From an uncultured Roseovarius sp. (GTDB taxonomy: Bacteria > Pseudomonadota > Alphaproteobacteria > Rhodobacterales > Rhodobacteraceae): DNA of 64,000 bases. Location: positions 310,001 through 374,000 of the forward strand of contig CANMFU010000003.1 of the NCBI GenBank assembly GCA_947497295.1. The letters run 5' to 3'. The position numbers were made by a program, and so were the translations under genes. Of this stretch, positions 1 through 9,768 are shown piece after piece. How positions within the stretch are numbered: position 1 is the stretch's first letter; each line of letters begins with the position of its first letter. A model generated the notes under the pieces. It made no database searches and was not told the origin of the DNA. It saw nothing but the letters and a program-made list of their open reading frames with translations.

Positions 1-26
1 AAAGCGACCTATGACCAGGACGAGCG

Positions 27-1052
27 CTAGCGCCGAACCGTCATCGCCAGCCGGATCAGCGCGCGCTCGACCAGCGGCATTTGCGGCGCGGTCTGCGCGG
101 CCGAGCGCAGCGCCAGATCGGTTTCCGTCAGCAGGCTGAGCGCCGTTTCCAGATTGGCCGCGCCCCAGGCCTGCGCCTGCCTTTGCATACGGTCGCGGCG
201 CGGGCCGAACACCGGCGGACGCATCCGCGCAATGCCCTGTGACACGCCGCCAGGATCGGACGCCGCCGTATAGAGCGTGCGAAAATGTCGCGTTGCCGCA
301 ATGCAAAGCGCCACTGGCTGCACTCCTTGGGCGCGCAGCCGTTTCATCATCGGGCCAATCTCACCCGAGCGCGATTCGGCTACGATATGCAGGATGTCGT
401 CCAGATCCGCCTCGACCGAGGCTGGCGCGCAGGCGGCAATATCGTGAGGGCTGAGGGGCGTATCATCGTCCAGCTTGTACAGCGACAGCTTGTCCATGGT
501 CTGACGGAAATCACCGGGATCCAGGGCGCGCGCCAGATCATGCAGATCGCGCAGCGCGTCCTGCCCGATATCCTTGAGCCCCGATTTTTTCAGGGTCTCC
601 TCGATCTCTGCCCTACTAGGCGGCTCGTCATAGATTGCGGCGGCATAGACATTCTTGTGCGCTTCAAAGGTTTTGCGCAGCTTGGACGTGGGTTTCAGCT
701 GCCCGGCCGTCACGATTATCTGCGCATCCCCCTCGCTCCAATCCTCCAGTGCAGCAAGGATGGGCGCCGCCAGCGCCTCGGTCGCGTCCTCGACAAAGGC
801 GACGCGCGGACCGGGAAAGAAGCTGGCCGCCTTGACCGCATCATTCAGCCGCGCAGGATCTTTGCGCAGATCGCCCGCTTGCATGCGGGTGACGCGCATT
901 TCCTCATCGCCGGTGGGGCCGACCAGCGCCGCGATCACCTCAGCCCGGCGCAGGGCGATGCGCATGGCGTCAGCGCCATAGATCAGCAGCCCCGCACGCG
1001 CCGAATCGGGCCGCGCGAAGTAAGCGGGTGCATCCTTGGGCGCGAGTTTCAT
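27..1052 (-). CDS. holA: DNA polymerase III subunit delta
   Basis: 341 residues, the usual size of HolA. Delta is the clamp-loader subunit that opens the beta sliding clamp within the DnaX complex. The protein begins [14 protein letters not shown], followed by the GLLIYGADAMRI stretch typical of alphaproteobacterial delta, and keeps the helical C-terminal half with a late arginine-rich tail. Its ATG overlaps the stop of lptE by 4 bp (ATGA), so it is probably translationally coupled as the last gene of leuS-lptE-holA. That gene order is common in Rhodobacteraceae. Confidence 0.9.
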   Translation of the reverse strand: MKLAPKDAPAYFARPDSARAGLLIYGADAMRIALRRAEVIAALVGPTGDEEMRVTRMQAGDLRKDPARLNDAVKAASFFPGPRVAFVEDATEALAAPILAALEDWSEGDAQIIVTAGQLKPTSKLRKTFEAHKNVYAAAIYDEPPSRAEIEETLKKSGLKDIGQDALRDLHDLARALDPGDFRQTMDKLSLYKLDDDTPLSPHDIAACAPASVEADLDDILHIVAESRSGEIGPMMKRLRAQGVQPVALCIAATRHFRTLYTAASDPGGVSQGIARMRPPVFGPRRDRMQRQAQAWGAANLETALSLLTETDLALRSAAQTAPQMPLVERALIRLAMTVRR

Positions 1053-1540
1053 AAGCCCGAGGCGGGAACAGCGACGATCAACCGTGTAACAATCTGATCG
1101 GCAAGAATAGTCATCAGCCGCTCGCGCGCATCCCCCTCGGACGCTTGCGCCGCCACCGTCGAGCCGGACGCGGAATAGCCAACAAAATTGTTGACCCTGC
1201 CCGAAGTGATGACCTCATTCGTCTCGAAATCGCGCAGCGCATAGGTGGCTTCGCCCAGCAGGTTGAACCGGGTCGTCACGTTATCCTTTGAGATGGCGAT
1301 GGATTCGGTGTCCACGTCAATCGCGTAGCTCAGCCCGTAGCGCCCAGGGTTGGCGCGGCCCAGCCGCGTCTCCAGCTCGCGGGTCAGCAGATAGGCATCC
1401 CGCGTGATTGGCGCATCGACCAGCACCTTGCCTTGCAGGGCCGTGCCCGCGCCGCCTGGCCCATACACCGGGGCAAAGCCGCAGGCCGGGATCGCGGCCA
1501 GCGCCGCAATACAAAAGGCACGTCTGTTAAATGACGACAT
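1049..1540 (-). CDS. lptE: LPS-assembly lipoprotein LptE
   Basis: 163 residues from the chosen ATG. LptE is the outer-membrane lipoprotein that plugs LptD and helps insert lipopolysaccharide. The N-terminus has two Arg, a hydrophobic stretch and a lipobox (AIPAC, Cys20) followed by [10 protein letters not shown], the hallmark start of mature alphaproteobacterial LptE. The open frame extends further upstream, but that part lies inside leuS, so the start at 1540 is preferred because it places the signal peptide correctly. It overlaps the leuS stop by 14 bp and holA by 4 bp, indicating one operon. Confidence 0.88.
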   Translation of the reverse strand: MSSFNRRAFCIAALAAIPACGFAPVYGPGGAGTALQGKVLVDAPITRDAYLLTRELETRLGRANPGRYGLSYAIDVDTESIAISKDNVTTRFNLLGEATYALRDFETNEVITSGRVNNFVGYSASGSTVAAQASEGDARERLMTILADQIVTRLIVAVPASGL

Positions 1541-4073
1541 TGACGATCCTGCCGGGGACGACAATGACTTTCTTGGGCTGGGCCCCCTCCAGCGCACGCT
1601 GAACAGCATCGGTTGCCAGTGCGACTTTTTCAACCTCATCCTTAGCCATATCCTGCGGCACCTGAATTTCGGTGCGCCGTTTGCCATTGATCTGCACCGG
1701 GATTGTGATCGTATCATCGTGCATCATCGCCGGGTCGGCCACTGGCCATGGCGCGATGGCAATCAACCCCTCGCCGCCCAGCATCTGCCAGATTTCCTCG
1801 GCCAGATGCGGTGTCATCGGCGACATCAGCTGCGCCAGCGTGCGCGCCGCCTGCCGTTTGGCGGCGTTGGCTGCATCGCTTTTCGCTAGCACGCCGGTAA
1901 AGGCATAAAGCCGCGCAATCGCCGCGTTGAAGCCAAACGACTCGACGCCAACGGTAACATCATGGATCGCCTTGTGCATCTCGCGCAGCAGCGCCTCATC
2001 CGCCTCCGCATTGCCGTCAGCGCTGCCTTCCGCGATCTCGGATGCGATGCGCCAGACCCGCGACAGGTGCTTGTGCGCGGCCTCAGCGCCAGAGGCGGTC
2101 CATTCTACATCCCGCTCGGGCGGGCTGTCGGACAACACGAACCAGCGCGCGGTATCGGCGCCATAGGCGTCAATGATACCAATGGGGTCGACAACATTCT
2201 TCTTTGATTTCGACATCTTGGCCGACGGGACGATTTGAACGGGCGTGCCATCAGCCAGCCGGCCGTCCTTTACATCCTCGGGCAGGTGATAGACCGGGCG
2301 GCCATTGTCGCCCGGCGTCTGGTAGATCTCATGCGTAACCATGCCTTGGGTAAACAGCGCGTTGAACGGCTCGGATGCCGATTTCGGCAAATGGCCCGTG
2401 ATGTGCATTGCGCGGGCAAAAAAGCGGCTGTAGAGCAGGTGCAGAATCGCGTGTTCGACCCCGCCGATATACTGATCGACATTCATCCAGTATTCCGCCG
2501 CCGCCACATCCGTGGGTGTCTGCGCATCGGGCGCAGTGAAGCGGATGAAATACCACGAGCTGTCAACGAACGTGTCCATCGTATCCGTCTCGCGCCGCGC
2601 ATCTGCGCCGCATTTCGGACAGGGCGCCTGACGCCAGGTCGGGTGGCGATCCAGCGGGTTGCCCGGCACGTCGAACGTGACATCATCAGGCAGGCGGATC
2701 GGCAGGTTTTCCTTCTTTTCTGGCACCACGCCGCAGGTGTCGCAATGCACCACCGGGATCGGGCAACCCCAATAGCGCTGACGCGACAGGCCCCAGTCGC
2801 GCAGGCGGTATTTGGTCACGCCCTGCCCTACGCCATTAGCCTCGCAAAACGCGATGGTCGCCTCAATGGCGTCGGCGCCGGACTGCCAGGTGTCGCCGGC
2901 GAAATTGCTGACATAATGAACCGGCTCGGTCTTGGCAGGTACGTAGGGGGCGGTCAGATGCGGGTCTGCATCCTCGGCCGGCAGGAATGCGGGGATGATC
3001 GGCAGGCCGTATTTCGTGGCAAAGTCAAAGTCACGTTGGTCATGGGCCGGCACGCCGAAAATGGCGCCCGTGCCGTAATCCATCAGAATGAAATTTGCTA
3101 CGTAAACCGGCAATTCCCATGATGTGTCGAAGGGGTGCCTCACGGTCAGGCCGGTATCATAACCCCGCTTCTCGGCCTTCTCCAGCGCCTCTTCGGTGGT
3201 GCCGCCCTTGCGGCATTCCGCATTGAAGGCCGCCAGATCGCTGTCATCCTTCTCCAGATCTTTTGCCAGCGGGTGATCGGGTGAAACCCCGATGAAGCTG
3301 GCGCCCATCAACGTGTCGGGCCGCGTGGTGTAAACCTCAACCCGGTCGAATCCTTCGGGGCCGTCATTCAGGCCAAAGGCAAATTGCAACCCGCGCGATT
3401 TGCCGATCCAGTTTTCCTGCATCAGCCGCACCTTGGCGGGCCAGTTGTCGAGGCCGTCCAGCGCCTCCAGCAGTTCTTCGGCCATGTCCGAGATGGCAAA
3501 AAACCACTGCGTCAGCTCGCGCCGCTCGACCTCGGCGCCCGAGCGCCAGCCGCGGCCGTTCTCGACCTGCTCATTGGCCAGCACGGTCATATCGACGGGG
3601 TCCCAGTTGACCACCGCGTTCTTGCGGTAAACCAGCCCGGCCTCCAGCATATCAAGGAAAAGCGCCTGCTGCTGGCCGTAATATTCCGGATCGCAGGTGG
3701 CAAATTCGCGGGACCAGTCAATCGACAGGCCGAGCGGCTTCATCTGGTCACGCATGTCGGCGATGTTCTGATAGGTCCAGTCCTTGGGGTGCCCGCCCGA
3801 CGCCATCGCAGCGTTTTCGGCCGGCATGCCAAACGCGTCCCAACCCATCGGATGCAGTACGTTATGCCCTGTCGCCAGCTTGTGCCGCGCGATCACGTCA
3901 CCCATCGTGTAATTGCGCACATGGCCCATGTGGATGCGACCCGACGGATAGGGAAACATTTCCAGCACATAATATTTCGGCTTGGCCGGATCGCTGCCCG
4001 CGCGGAAAATCCCGGCCTCGTCCCAGGCTTTGCGCCAGTTGGCTTCGATTTGGGCGGCGGAATAGCGGGACAT
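1527..4073 (-). CDS. leuS: Leucyl-tRNA synthetase
   Basis: 848 residues from the ATG at 4073, normal for bacterial LeuRS, which charges tRNA-Leu in the cytoplasm. The class I signatures are present: HMGH at residues 48-51 and KMSKS near residue 620. The inserted editing domain and the LeuRS-specific zinc-like Cys clusters (CDTCG, CPKCG) lie between them. The N-terminus [18 protein letters not shown] is standard. An in-frame ATG 24 bases upstream exists but adds residues atypical for the family. It leads the leuS-lptE-holA operon. Confidence 0.97.
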   Translation of the reverse strand: MSRYSAAQIEANWRKAWDEAGIFRAGSDPAKPKYYVLEMFPYPSGRIHMGHVRNYTMGDVIARHKLATGHNVLHPMGWDAFGMPAENAAMASGGHPKDWTYQNIADMRDQMKPLGLSIDWSREFATCDPEYYGQQQALFLDMLEAGLVYRKNAVVNWDPVDMTVLANEQVENGRGWRSGAEVERRELTQWFFAISDMAEELLEALDGLDNWPAKVRLMQENWIGKSRGLQFAFGLNDGPEGFDRVEVYTTRPDTLMGASFIGVSPDHPLAKDLEKDDSDLAAFNAECRKGGTTEEALEKAEKRGYDTGLTVRHPFDTSWELPVYVANFILMDYGTGAIFGVPAHDQRDFDFATKYGLPIIPAFLPAEDADPHLTAPYVPAKTEPVHYVSNFAGDTWQSGADAIEATIAFCEANGVGQGVTKYRLRDWGLSRQRYWGCPIPVVHCDTCGVVPEKKENLPIRLPDDVTFDVPGNPLDRHPTWRQAPCPKCGADARRETDTMDTFVDSSWYFIRFTAPDAQTPTDVAAAEYWMNVDQYIGGVEHAILHLLYSRFFARAMHITGHLPKSASEPFNALFTQGMVTHEIYQTPGDNGRPVYHLPEDVKDGRLADGTPVQIVPSAKMSKSKKNVVDPIGIIDAYGADTARWFVLSDSPPERDVEWTASGAEAAHKHLSRVWRIASEIAEGSADGNAEADEALLREMHKAIHDVTVGVESFGFNAAIARLYAFTGVLAKSDAANAAKRQAARTLAQLMSPMTPHLAEEIWQMLGGEGLIAIAPWPVADPAMMHDDTITIPVQINGKRRTEIQVPQDMAKDEVEKVALATDAVQRALEGAQPKKVIVVPGRIVNVVI

Positions 4074-4218
4074 GGCGGCGGCTTTCACTGGGGTCAATAC
4101 GTCAAGTGCGGTGATAGGCGCAGCAGCGCCTATCGTCCAGTGTCGCTTGGCAAAATTGAGATTGTTTGCAGGCGCGCTGGGGCGTGCCTATAACGAGCCC
4201 GATCAAAGCAGCGCAGGC

Positions 4219-5484
4219 ATGCCGATGAAAATACTCTTTATCCACCAGAATTTTCCCGGCCAATTCAAGCATCTGGCCCCTGCGCTGGCTGCCCGCGGCG
4301 ATGACTGCACCGCCCTGACGCTAAAGGTAAAAGAGCCGACAGACTGGAAGGGCGTGCGCGTGCTGCCCTATACCCTGCCGGACCGGACGGGCCAAAGCCT
4401 GCATCCATGGCTGATTGATCTGGATACAAAGGTCACGCGCGGCGAAGCGTGTTGGCGCGCGGCGCGGCGTCTTGCCGATCAGGGCTATGCGCCCGATCTG
4501 ATTCTGGCGCATCCCGGCTGGGGCGAATCGATGTTTCTACGCGATCTGTGGCCGCAGGCGCGTATCGGCCTTTATTGCGAACTTTACCACGAGGCCGGAT
4601 ATCCGCATCTGGATTTTGACCCCGAATTCCTATCGCGCGAGCCTGAGGCTCAGCCGCTGCGCATCCGCCTGAAGAACCTTAACAACCACTTGCATTTTCC
4701 GCATGCTGAGGCCGGGCTGAGCCCTACCGCCTTTCAGGCAGATACGTTTCCGGCAGAATTCCGCGACCGCATCACAGTGGCGCATGACGGCATAGATACG
4801 GCATGGTCAGCCCCGGACCCGGACGTGTCGATCCAGATGAAGGGTTTTCCAAAATACACAAGGCAAAGCGAAATCATCACCTTCATCAATCGCAATCTGG
4901 AGCCTTATCGCGGCTACCACATCTTTATGCGCGCCCTGCCCGATTTGCTGCGCAAGCGGCCAGATGCGCGTGTGATCATTATTGGCGGCGATGAGGTCAG
5001 CTATGGCAGCGCGCCGCCGAAGGGCGAGACTTGGAAGCAGATTTTCCGCGACGAGGTGGAGGACCAGATCACGCCCGAGGATTGGCGCCGCGTGCATTTT
5101 CTGGGCCGCATTCCGCATGACCATTTCACGCGCGTGCTGCAAATCAGCCGCGTGCATGTATATCTGACCTATCCTTTTGTCCTGAGTTGGTCACTGCTCG
5201 AAGCAATGTCATGCAGCGCGGCCATTGTCGCCAGCGATACCGCCCCGGTGCGCGAGGTGATTACTCATGATCAGACTGGCCGACTGGTCGACTTTTTCGA
5301 TCGCACCGCACTGGTGCGAGAGGTGTGTGACCTGCTGGATGATCGCGGCGCGCGCGACCGGCTGGGCGCAGCGGCGCGTCAGCTGATGGTCGAGAACTAT
5401 GATCTGGAGCAGATCTGTTTGCCACAGCAGATCGCGTGGGTCGACGGCGTCATGCAAATGCCGGTTGCTGCACACCTATCTTAG
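4219..5484 (+). CDS. GT4-type glycosyltransferase
   Basis: 421 residues from ATG at 4219 (a second ATG at 4225 is equally plausible); the frame runs open further upstream but with unrelated residues. The N-terminal Rossmann strand is MKILFIHQNFPGQFKHL and the C-terminal GT-B half carries the nucleotide-sugar binding region (HFLGRIPHDHF, then LSWSLLEAMSCSAAIVASD and APVREVI). Predicted to transfer a sugar from a nucleotide donor in envelope or exopolysaccharide synthesis; acceptor unknown. It sits alone on the plus strand between leuS and the DUF3576 gene, which in relatives usually abut. Confidence 0.85.
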   Translation: MPMKILFIHQNFPGQFKHLAPALAARGDDCTALTLKVKEPTDWKGVRVLPYTLPDRTGQSLHPWLIDLDTKVTRGEACWRAARRLADQGYAPDLILAHPGWGESMFLRDLWPQARIGLYCELYHEAGYPHLDFDPEFLSREPEAQPLRIRLKNLNNHLHFPHAEAGLSPTAFQADTFPAEFRDRITVAHDGIDTAWSAPDPDVSIQMKGFPKYTRQSEIITFINRNLEPYRGYHIFMRALPDLLRKRPDARVIIIGGDEVSYGSAPPKGETWKQIFRDEVEDQITPEDWRRVHFLGRIPHDHFTRVLQISRVHVYLTYPFVLSWSLLEAMSCSAAIVASDTAPVREVITHDQTGRLVDFFDRTALVREVCDLLDDRGARDRLGAAARQLMVENYDLEQICLPQQIAWVDGVMQMPVAAHLS

Positions 5485-5518
5485 TGCACGCGCATTACAG
5501 GTTTGTATCCGGCCTGTG

Positions 5519-6019
5519 TCAGTATTTGCCAGCCTGAATACGCAACTGGCGTGCCCGCGCCAAAATCGCATCCTCGACGGCACGCCGTGTGCCTGCGTCC
5601 ACCGTGCCATTTTGCGTGGACAGCGACACGTTCAGCGATCGCGCATCCAGCGCCGGATCACTGATCAGGATCGTCGCGCGATAGGCGCGCCCTCCGCCCG
5701 GAGGCGTGCCGTAACCGGTGGAAATAACGCCGGTAAAGGGATCAGCCGACTGGATTGGCAAAAAGTCCAGCACCTGCAGCGACGCCGTCCAAAGGAAACG
5801 GTTCACTTTGACGCTCGCGCCCTTGTCTTGGAACATCTCGAAAATACTTCCGCCGGGCTGACCCGCCGCAACACCGACGCGTGCGGGGCCTTTGGCCTCC
5901 CTGCCGCTTTTGACCTGCATGGCCTCGGGGTCAAGTTTCGGCGGCTCTTCACCGCAGGCCGCAAGCATGCCGAGGGCCGCAATAGCGATCACCGCGCGTT
6001 TCACCGAAAAAAGCATCAT
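5519..6019 (-). CDS. DUF3576 family lipoprotein
   Basis: 166 residues from ATG 6019 (or 165 from 6016). The N-terminus is a lipoprotein signal: Lys-Arg, a hydrophobic core and lipobox MLAAC with Cys22. The mature part contains PGGSIFEMFQDKG, NRFLWTASLQVLDFLP and GVISTGYGTPPG, the conserved core of DUF3576, an alphaproteobacterial family of unknown function that usually lies just upstream of leuS. Likely anchored in the outer membrane facing the periplasm. The extra upstream open frame has no signal and is discarded. Confidence 0.85.
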   Translation of the reverse strand: MMLFSVKRAVIAIAALGMLAACGEEPPKLDPEAMQVKSGREAKGPARVGVAAGQPGGSIFEMFQDKGASVKVNRFLWTASLQVLDFLPIQSADPFTGVISTGYGTPPGGGRAYRATILISDPALDARSLNVSLSTQNGTVDAGTRRAVEDAILARARQLRIQAGKY

Positions 6020-6182
6020 ATTACCGTCCGAAGTTGACTTTCCCCCTAGTAACCAACGCGCGCCCATGGGGCAAGCTGTTTGCGGGCAGCGTCGGCACAA
6101 CAGCGGCGATGACGCTTTGCATCCGGGTGGCCGGGATGATTAGATAGGGCTGCCGCAGTGACCCTAACCAGCGAGTTCCGTC

Positions 6183-6836
6183 ATGAGCCTTGCCGATATT
6201 ACAGCCCGCGTGGATGCCGCAATTTCGGCTGCTGGCCGCAGCCCCGGCTGCGTTACGCTGATCGCTGTGTCCAAAACGCAGCCTAATGAGCGTGTCGAAG
6301 ATGTGCTGCGCGACGGCCACCGCGTTTTTGGCGAGAACCGCGTTCAGGAGGCAGCCGGTAAATGGCCAGAATTCCGCGAGACATATGAAAACGTTGACTT
6401 GCATCTGATCGGCCCGCTGCAATCGAACAAAGTGCGGCAAACGTTTGATCTGTTCCAGACAATCCATTCGGTTGACCGACCCAAACTGGCCAACACCATC
6501 GCGCGCATCGCCGACGAGGTGGGACATTGTCCGGATTTGTTTTTGCAGGTAAATACCGGGGAGGAGGATCAAAAGGCCGGTGTATTGCCGGCGGATGCCG
6601 ATGAGTTTATCGCTGAATGCCGGAAATTGGATCTGCCGGTAAAGGGCCTGATGTGTATTCCCCCGGTAGATGAGGAACCCAGCCTGCACTTTGCGCTTTT
6701 GGCCAAGATTGCAGCGCGAAATGATCTTCTGGGGCTATCCATGGGCATGAGCAGCGATTTCGAGAGCGCGATTGCACAGGGCGCCACTCACATTCGGGTT
6801 GGCAGCGCGATATTCGGAGAGCGCGATTATACCTGA
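6183..6836 (+). CDS. YggS-family PLP homeostasis protein
   Basis: 217 residues. YggS/PROSC proteins bind pyridoxal phosphate and regulate vitamin B6 and amino-acid pools; they lack clear catalytic activity. Visible are the PLP-lysine motif IAVSKTQP (Lys31), HLIGPLQSNK, SVDRPKLA, FLQVNTGEEDQKAGV, GLMCIPP and the C-terminal LSMGMSSDFESAI and HIRVGSAIFGERDY. Single gene divergent from the DUF3576 lipoprotein and closed by the hairpin at 6866-6893. Confidence 0.93.
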   Translation: MSLADITARVDAAISAAGRSPGCVTLIAVSKTQPNERVEDVLRDGHRVFGENRVQEAAGKWPEFRETYENVDLHLIGPLQSNKVRQTFDLFQTIHSVDRPKLANTIARIADEVGHCPDLFLQVNTGEEDQKAGVLPADADEFIAECRKLDLPVKGLMCIPPVDEEPSLHFALLAKIAARNDLLGLSMGMSSDFESAIAQGATHIRVGSAIFGERDYT

Positions 6837-6854
6837 CACCGTCATGTGGCAGTC

Positions 6855-6900
6855 AAAAAAAAACGGCCCGGCAGGATTATACCTGTTCCGGGCGGTTCTT
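6855..6900. terminator. Bidirectional intrinsic terminator
   Basis: A hairpin at 6866-6893 pairs GCCCGG+CAGG with CCTG+(TT)+CCGGGC around a 6-nt loop. On the minus strand it is followed by an eight-T run (A tract at 6855-6863), and on the plus strand by a T-rich tail. It lies between the convergent yggS-like gene and the H-NS-like gene and should stop both. Confidence 0.85.
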
Positions 6901-6931
6901 TATCTTTGCTCAGATCGCTGATGCGATCAGC

Positions 6932-7288
6932 TCAGTAGTCTACGCGCAGCGTTTCCAGATCAATACCATTCTCTTGCGCTTCCTTGATCCACTGAGGTGG
7001 ACGGCCACGACCGCTCCATGTCAGAGACGGGTCGATCTGGCTGCGATATTTCGGGGGCGCGGGAACGCGCATTGCCTTGGGGCTGCCGCTGATTCCGGCG
7101 GGCTGGGCACCGGTGCCGTCGCCCATTAGATCTGTCAGAGAATAGCCCAACTCTTTGGCTTTTTCCTTAACAGCGTTCAGTGCTTCCTTGCGCTGCCGTT
7201 TGTCACGACCAGCAATTTCGCGGTCAAGTTTCTTTTGCAGGGATTTCAATTCCTGCACGCTCAAAGACTTCAGATCAAATTTTGCCAT
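6932..7288 (-). CDS. H-NS family nucleoid protein (HvrA-like)
   Basis: 118 residues from the ATG at 7288 (MAKFDLKSLSVQELKSL). The N-terminal half (about 1-50) is a charged coiled coil for oligomerisation. The C-terminal domain contains DPSLTWSGRGRPPQWI, the AT-hook-like H-NS DNA-binding loop that contacts the minor groove. Members in Rhodobacteraceae (HvrA, Spb, Trb) are global regulators and silencers of AT-rich DNA, which fits a chromosome carrying an AT-rich island at 39-40.5 kb. Monocistronic, ending at a strong terminator. Confidence 0.92.
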   Translation of the reverse strand: MAKFDLKSLSVQELKSLQKKLDREIAGRDKRQRKEALNAVKEKAKELGYSLTDLMGDGTGAQPAGISGSPKAMRVPAPPKYRSQIDPSLTWSGRGRPPQWIKEAQENGIDLETLRVDY

Positions 7289-7489
7289 TGTTTTCCCACA
7301 GTGCGTTTTCATTTCTTTAGCTTAGTTTTAAAACGTGTGCAAAAGAAACCTAAGCCTGTTCAGTAAAATACGGCGTAATATGCGCGTTACGCGTGTATCT
7401 TTTAGCATGTATTTCGCCTTATGGGATATTTTGACAGCTACGCTTCGCGCATGTCAATGCTGCGCGCTATTTCTGGACAAGCGGGACGG

Positions 7490-8005
7490 CTATTGGTTCC
7501 GGACAAATACGCGGGTGCCGGGCAGTGCTATACTTGCAATACGTTGCAAATGATCACGGCGCAGCGCGATACAGCCTTCGGTTGGATATCCGGGCCTGCG
7601 CCATTGATGCATGAAAATGCAACTCCCCCGGCCCGGCACGGCATCCGGCCAGTTCCAATCCATGACCAACACCAGATCATAAAGCGGGTCGGCCCGGCGC
7701 AGTGCCTCGTGACTGGGCGCATAGGGCGCGCGTACCCATCGGTTGTAGGCCGGATCGCGCACGTCGTCGCTCCACAGATCGCCCGTGACGATGGGGCGCG
7801 CCCAAGGCGCCGGGCGCGCCAGACGGTCAGGTCGATAAAGGGTCATCGCGATTCGATGGATACCAGTCGGTGTTGCGCCGTCTCCCTCGCGCTTGGCCGC
7901 GGAAATGCCGCCCTTGCCGATGCTGCACGGATAAAGCCGCCCGCGATAGCGCAGGCCGGTGGGTGTCAGCAGCATATCGTGCACGCTGTGTGCCGCCTCT
8001 GTCAC
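7490..8005 (-). CDS. L,D-transpeptidase (YkuD domain) family protein
   Basis: 171 residues starting at GTG 8005, which overlaps the stop of the upstream FAD oxidoreductase gene (GTGA), so translation is probably coupled. The YkuD catalytic signature is near the C-terminus: IFMHQW, then YPTEGCIALRRDHL, with His and the nucleophilic Cys. These enzymes form or edit 3-3 cross-links in peptidoglycan. There is no evident signal peptide or LysM domain, as in other short members of the group, so location is uncertain. Confidence 0.85.
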   Translation of the reverse strand: MTEAAHSVHDMLLTPTGLRYRGRLYPCSIGKGGISAAKREGDGATPTGIHRIAMTLYRPDRLARPAPWARPIVTGDLWSDDVRDPAYNRWVRAPYAPSHEALRRADPLYDLVLVMDWNWPDAVPGRGSCIFMHQWRRPGYPTEGCIALRRDHLQRIASIALPGTRVFVRNQ

Positions 8006-9027
8006 AGCGATGCCTCGGGGCGAAAACCGTCCGGGATGCCGTCGAGGCCCTCCAGCAGCAGGTCGGCCATCACCTCGCCCACCTTGGGCGCCATGCCAAA
8101 ACCGATCTTGAACCCGCCATTGGCGATGAACTGGCCGGGATGCAGCGGATGCGCGCCCAGCATGGGGGCGCGGCTGCGGGTGCGTGGACGCAGCCCGGCC
8201 CAGCGGCGGATCACGCTGGCATTTTGCAGTGGCGGATAGGCCGCGCGCGCGGCGGCGATGACATCCTCCAGCAGCGCATCGCAGCCCAGCCCATCAAAAT
8301 CACGCTCGGTGGTCGATCCGATGGCGGTGGTGCCGTCGCCGTGCGGGACGATATGCACGCCGCCCGCGAAGATCTGCGGATGATCCGTCAGGGCCAGATC
8401 CATCAGCGCCGCCTGCCCCTTGACCGGCGTGCCAACCTGCCGTGGGTGGGCCGCGTTCAATGCTGTCAGGTCCGCCGCCCCGGTGGCCCGGATCACGCGG
8501 CCCTCGTCCACGCCCTCGGTGCGGATAACCGCCCCCTTGGCCGTCAATGCTGCGGCCAGCGCGGCGCAGGCCCGCGCCGGATGCAGGCGCGCGGTCAGGG
8601 TGTCGTGGATGATCTGGCCGGTCGCGCTGTGCGGCGGATATGAAAACTCTGCCGCATCCGCCACGCGCCACACCGCGCGGCCCTGCCAGAGCGTCTGCGC
8701 CCCGATCCCGCGCGCGGTGGCCATCGCGGCGCCGCCCGCCTCCAGCGGTTGCAGCCGCCCGGTGCGCGCATAGCCGGGCGAGAGGCCGGATGCCTCGGCG
8801 ACCTCGCCCCAGAACGCTTCGGCCATCAGCAAGCTGTCGAGCTGGAATGCTTTCTTGGCGTTCCAGTTCTCCGGCACATGCGGTGCCAGCGCCCCCACGA
8901 TACCGCCCGACGCGCCCGCCCCCGGCCCGCCGGGGTCGATCACCTGCACTGCTGCGCCGCGCCGCACACAGGCCCATGCGATCGACAGACCGAAGATACC
9001 CGCGCCGTACACCGTTACATCGGCCAT
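8002..9027 (-). CDS. FAD-dependent oxidoreductase (DAO/ThiO/MnmC-like)
   Basis: 341 residues from ATG 9027 (an ATG at 9033 is possible); the longer upstream frame is antisense to mnmD and is rejected. The dinucleotide fold VTVYGAGIFGLSIAW starts at residue 4 and the C-terminal FAD-contacting region is FIANGGFKIGFGMAPK. This is the D-amino-acid/glycine oxidase fold. Because it is divergent from a stand-alone mnmD, it is a candidate for the oxidase half that is fused to MnmD in E. coli MnmC, deriving nm5U from cmnm5U. ThiO-like glycine oxidase is the alternative. Confidence 0.75.
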   Translation of the reverse strand: MADVTVYGAGIFGLSIAWACVRRGAAVQVIDPGGPGAGASGGIVGALAPHVPENWNAKKAFQLDSLLMAEAFWGEVAEASGLSPGYARTGRLQPLEAGGAAMATARGIGAQTLWQGRAVWRVADAAEFSYPPHSATGQIIHDTLTARLHPARACAALAAALTAKGAVIRTEGVDEGRVIRATGAADLTALNAAHPRQVGTPVKGQAALMDLALTDHPQIFAGGVHIVPHGDGTTAIGSTTERDFDGLGCDALLEDVIAAARAAYPPLQNASVIRRWAGLRPRTRSRAPMLGAHPLHPGQFIANGGFKIGFGMAPKVGEVMADLLLEGLDGIPDGFRPEASL

Positions 9028-9090
9028 TGCCATTCGCCCTGCCCCCCTGCATGGTTTGCCTGTTTCAACCTTTGCATAAAGGACAGCGCC

Positions 9091-9768
9091 ATGCAGGACC
9101 AGCGCGCCCGGCTGGACTGGCGGGCGGGCGATGTTCCCGTCTCGTGCCGGTATGACGATCCGTATTTCAGCCTTGAGGACGGGCTGGCCGAAACGCGGCA
9201 TGTGTTTCTGGACGGCAATGACCTGCCGGACCGGTTCTGCGATGGGTTCTGCGTGGCCGAACTGGGCTTTGGCACCGGGCTGAACATGCTGGTGGTGGCC
9301 GAGGCATGGGCCGCGCTTGGCACCCCCGGCACGCTTCACCTGACCTCGTTCGAGGCACACCCGATGGAGCCGGCCGACATGGCGCGCGCACTGGGCGCCT
9401 TTCCGATGCTCGCGCCGCGCGCCGCGCGGCTGGTTGCGGGCTGGCAGAGCGGCGCGGCCCGGATCGATCTGGGCGACGGCGCGCTGCTGGAGGTCATCAT
9501 CGGCGATGCGCGCCGCACCCTTCCGGCGTGGACAGGCCGCGCCGATGCGTGGTTTCTTGACGGGTTCGCCCCGGCCCGCAATCCTGAGCTGTGGGAGCCG
9601 GACCTGATGGCCGCCGTCGCCGCCCATACCGCCCCCGGCGGCACGGCTGCGACCTATACAGCCGCAGGCCATGTGCGCCGCGCGCTGGCGGCGGCAGGCA
9701 TGGACGTTGCCCGCGTGCCCGGCTATGGCCGCAAAAGGCACATGACCAGGGCGAGGATGCTGCGATGA
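9091..9768 (+). CDS. mnmD: tRNA mnm5s2U34 methyltransferase MnmD
   Basis: 225 residues from ATG 9091 with an AAAGGA ribosome-binding site 8 nt upstream. This is the SAM-dependent methylase domain (DUF752) that converts nm5(s2)U to mnm5(s2)U at the tRNA wobble position. Visible are RYDDPYFSLEDGLAETRHVFL, the SAM loop VAELGFGTGLN, SFEAHPM and the catalytic motif DAWFLDGFAPARNPELW. It is not fused to an oxidase; the oxidase-like gene is divergent next door. The stop overlaps the next ATG by 4 bp. Confidence 0.9.
   Translation: MQDQRARLDWRAGDVPVSCRYDDPYFSLEDGLAETRHVFLDGNDLPDRFCDGFCVAELGFGTGLNMLVVAEAWAALGTPGTLHLTSFEAHPMEPADMARALGAFPMLAPRAARLVAGWQSGAARIDLGDGALLEVIIGDARRTLPAWTGRADAWFLDGFAPARNPELWEPDLMAAVAAHTAPGGTAATYTAAGHVRRALAAAGMDVARVPGYGRKRHMTRARMLR

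Noticed and set aside
1..30. Nine codons and a TAG stop (K-A-T-Y-D-Q-D-E-R) on the plus strand, possibly the tail of a gene such as parB
   Set aside because: Too short to recognise; only the common parAB-holA order makes it tempting.
2235..3122. 295-codon plus-strand frame across leuS
   Set aside because: Antisense of the leuS coding frame, caused by high GC; no ribosome-binding site or family.
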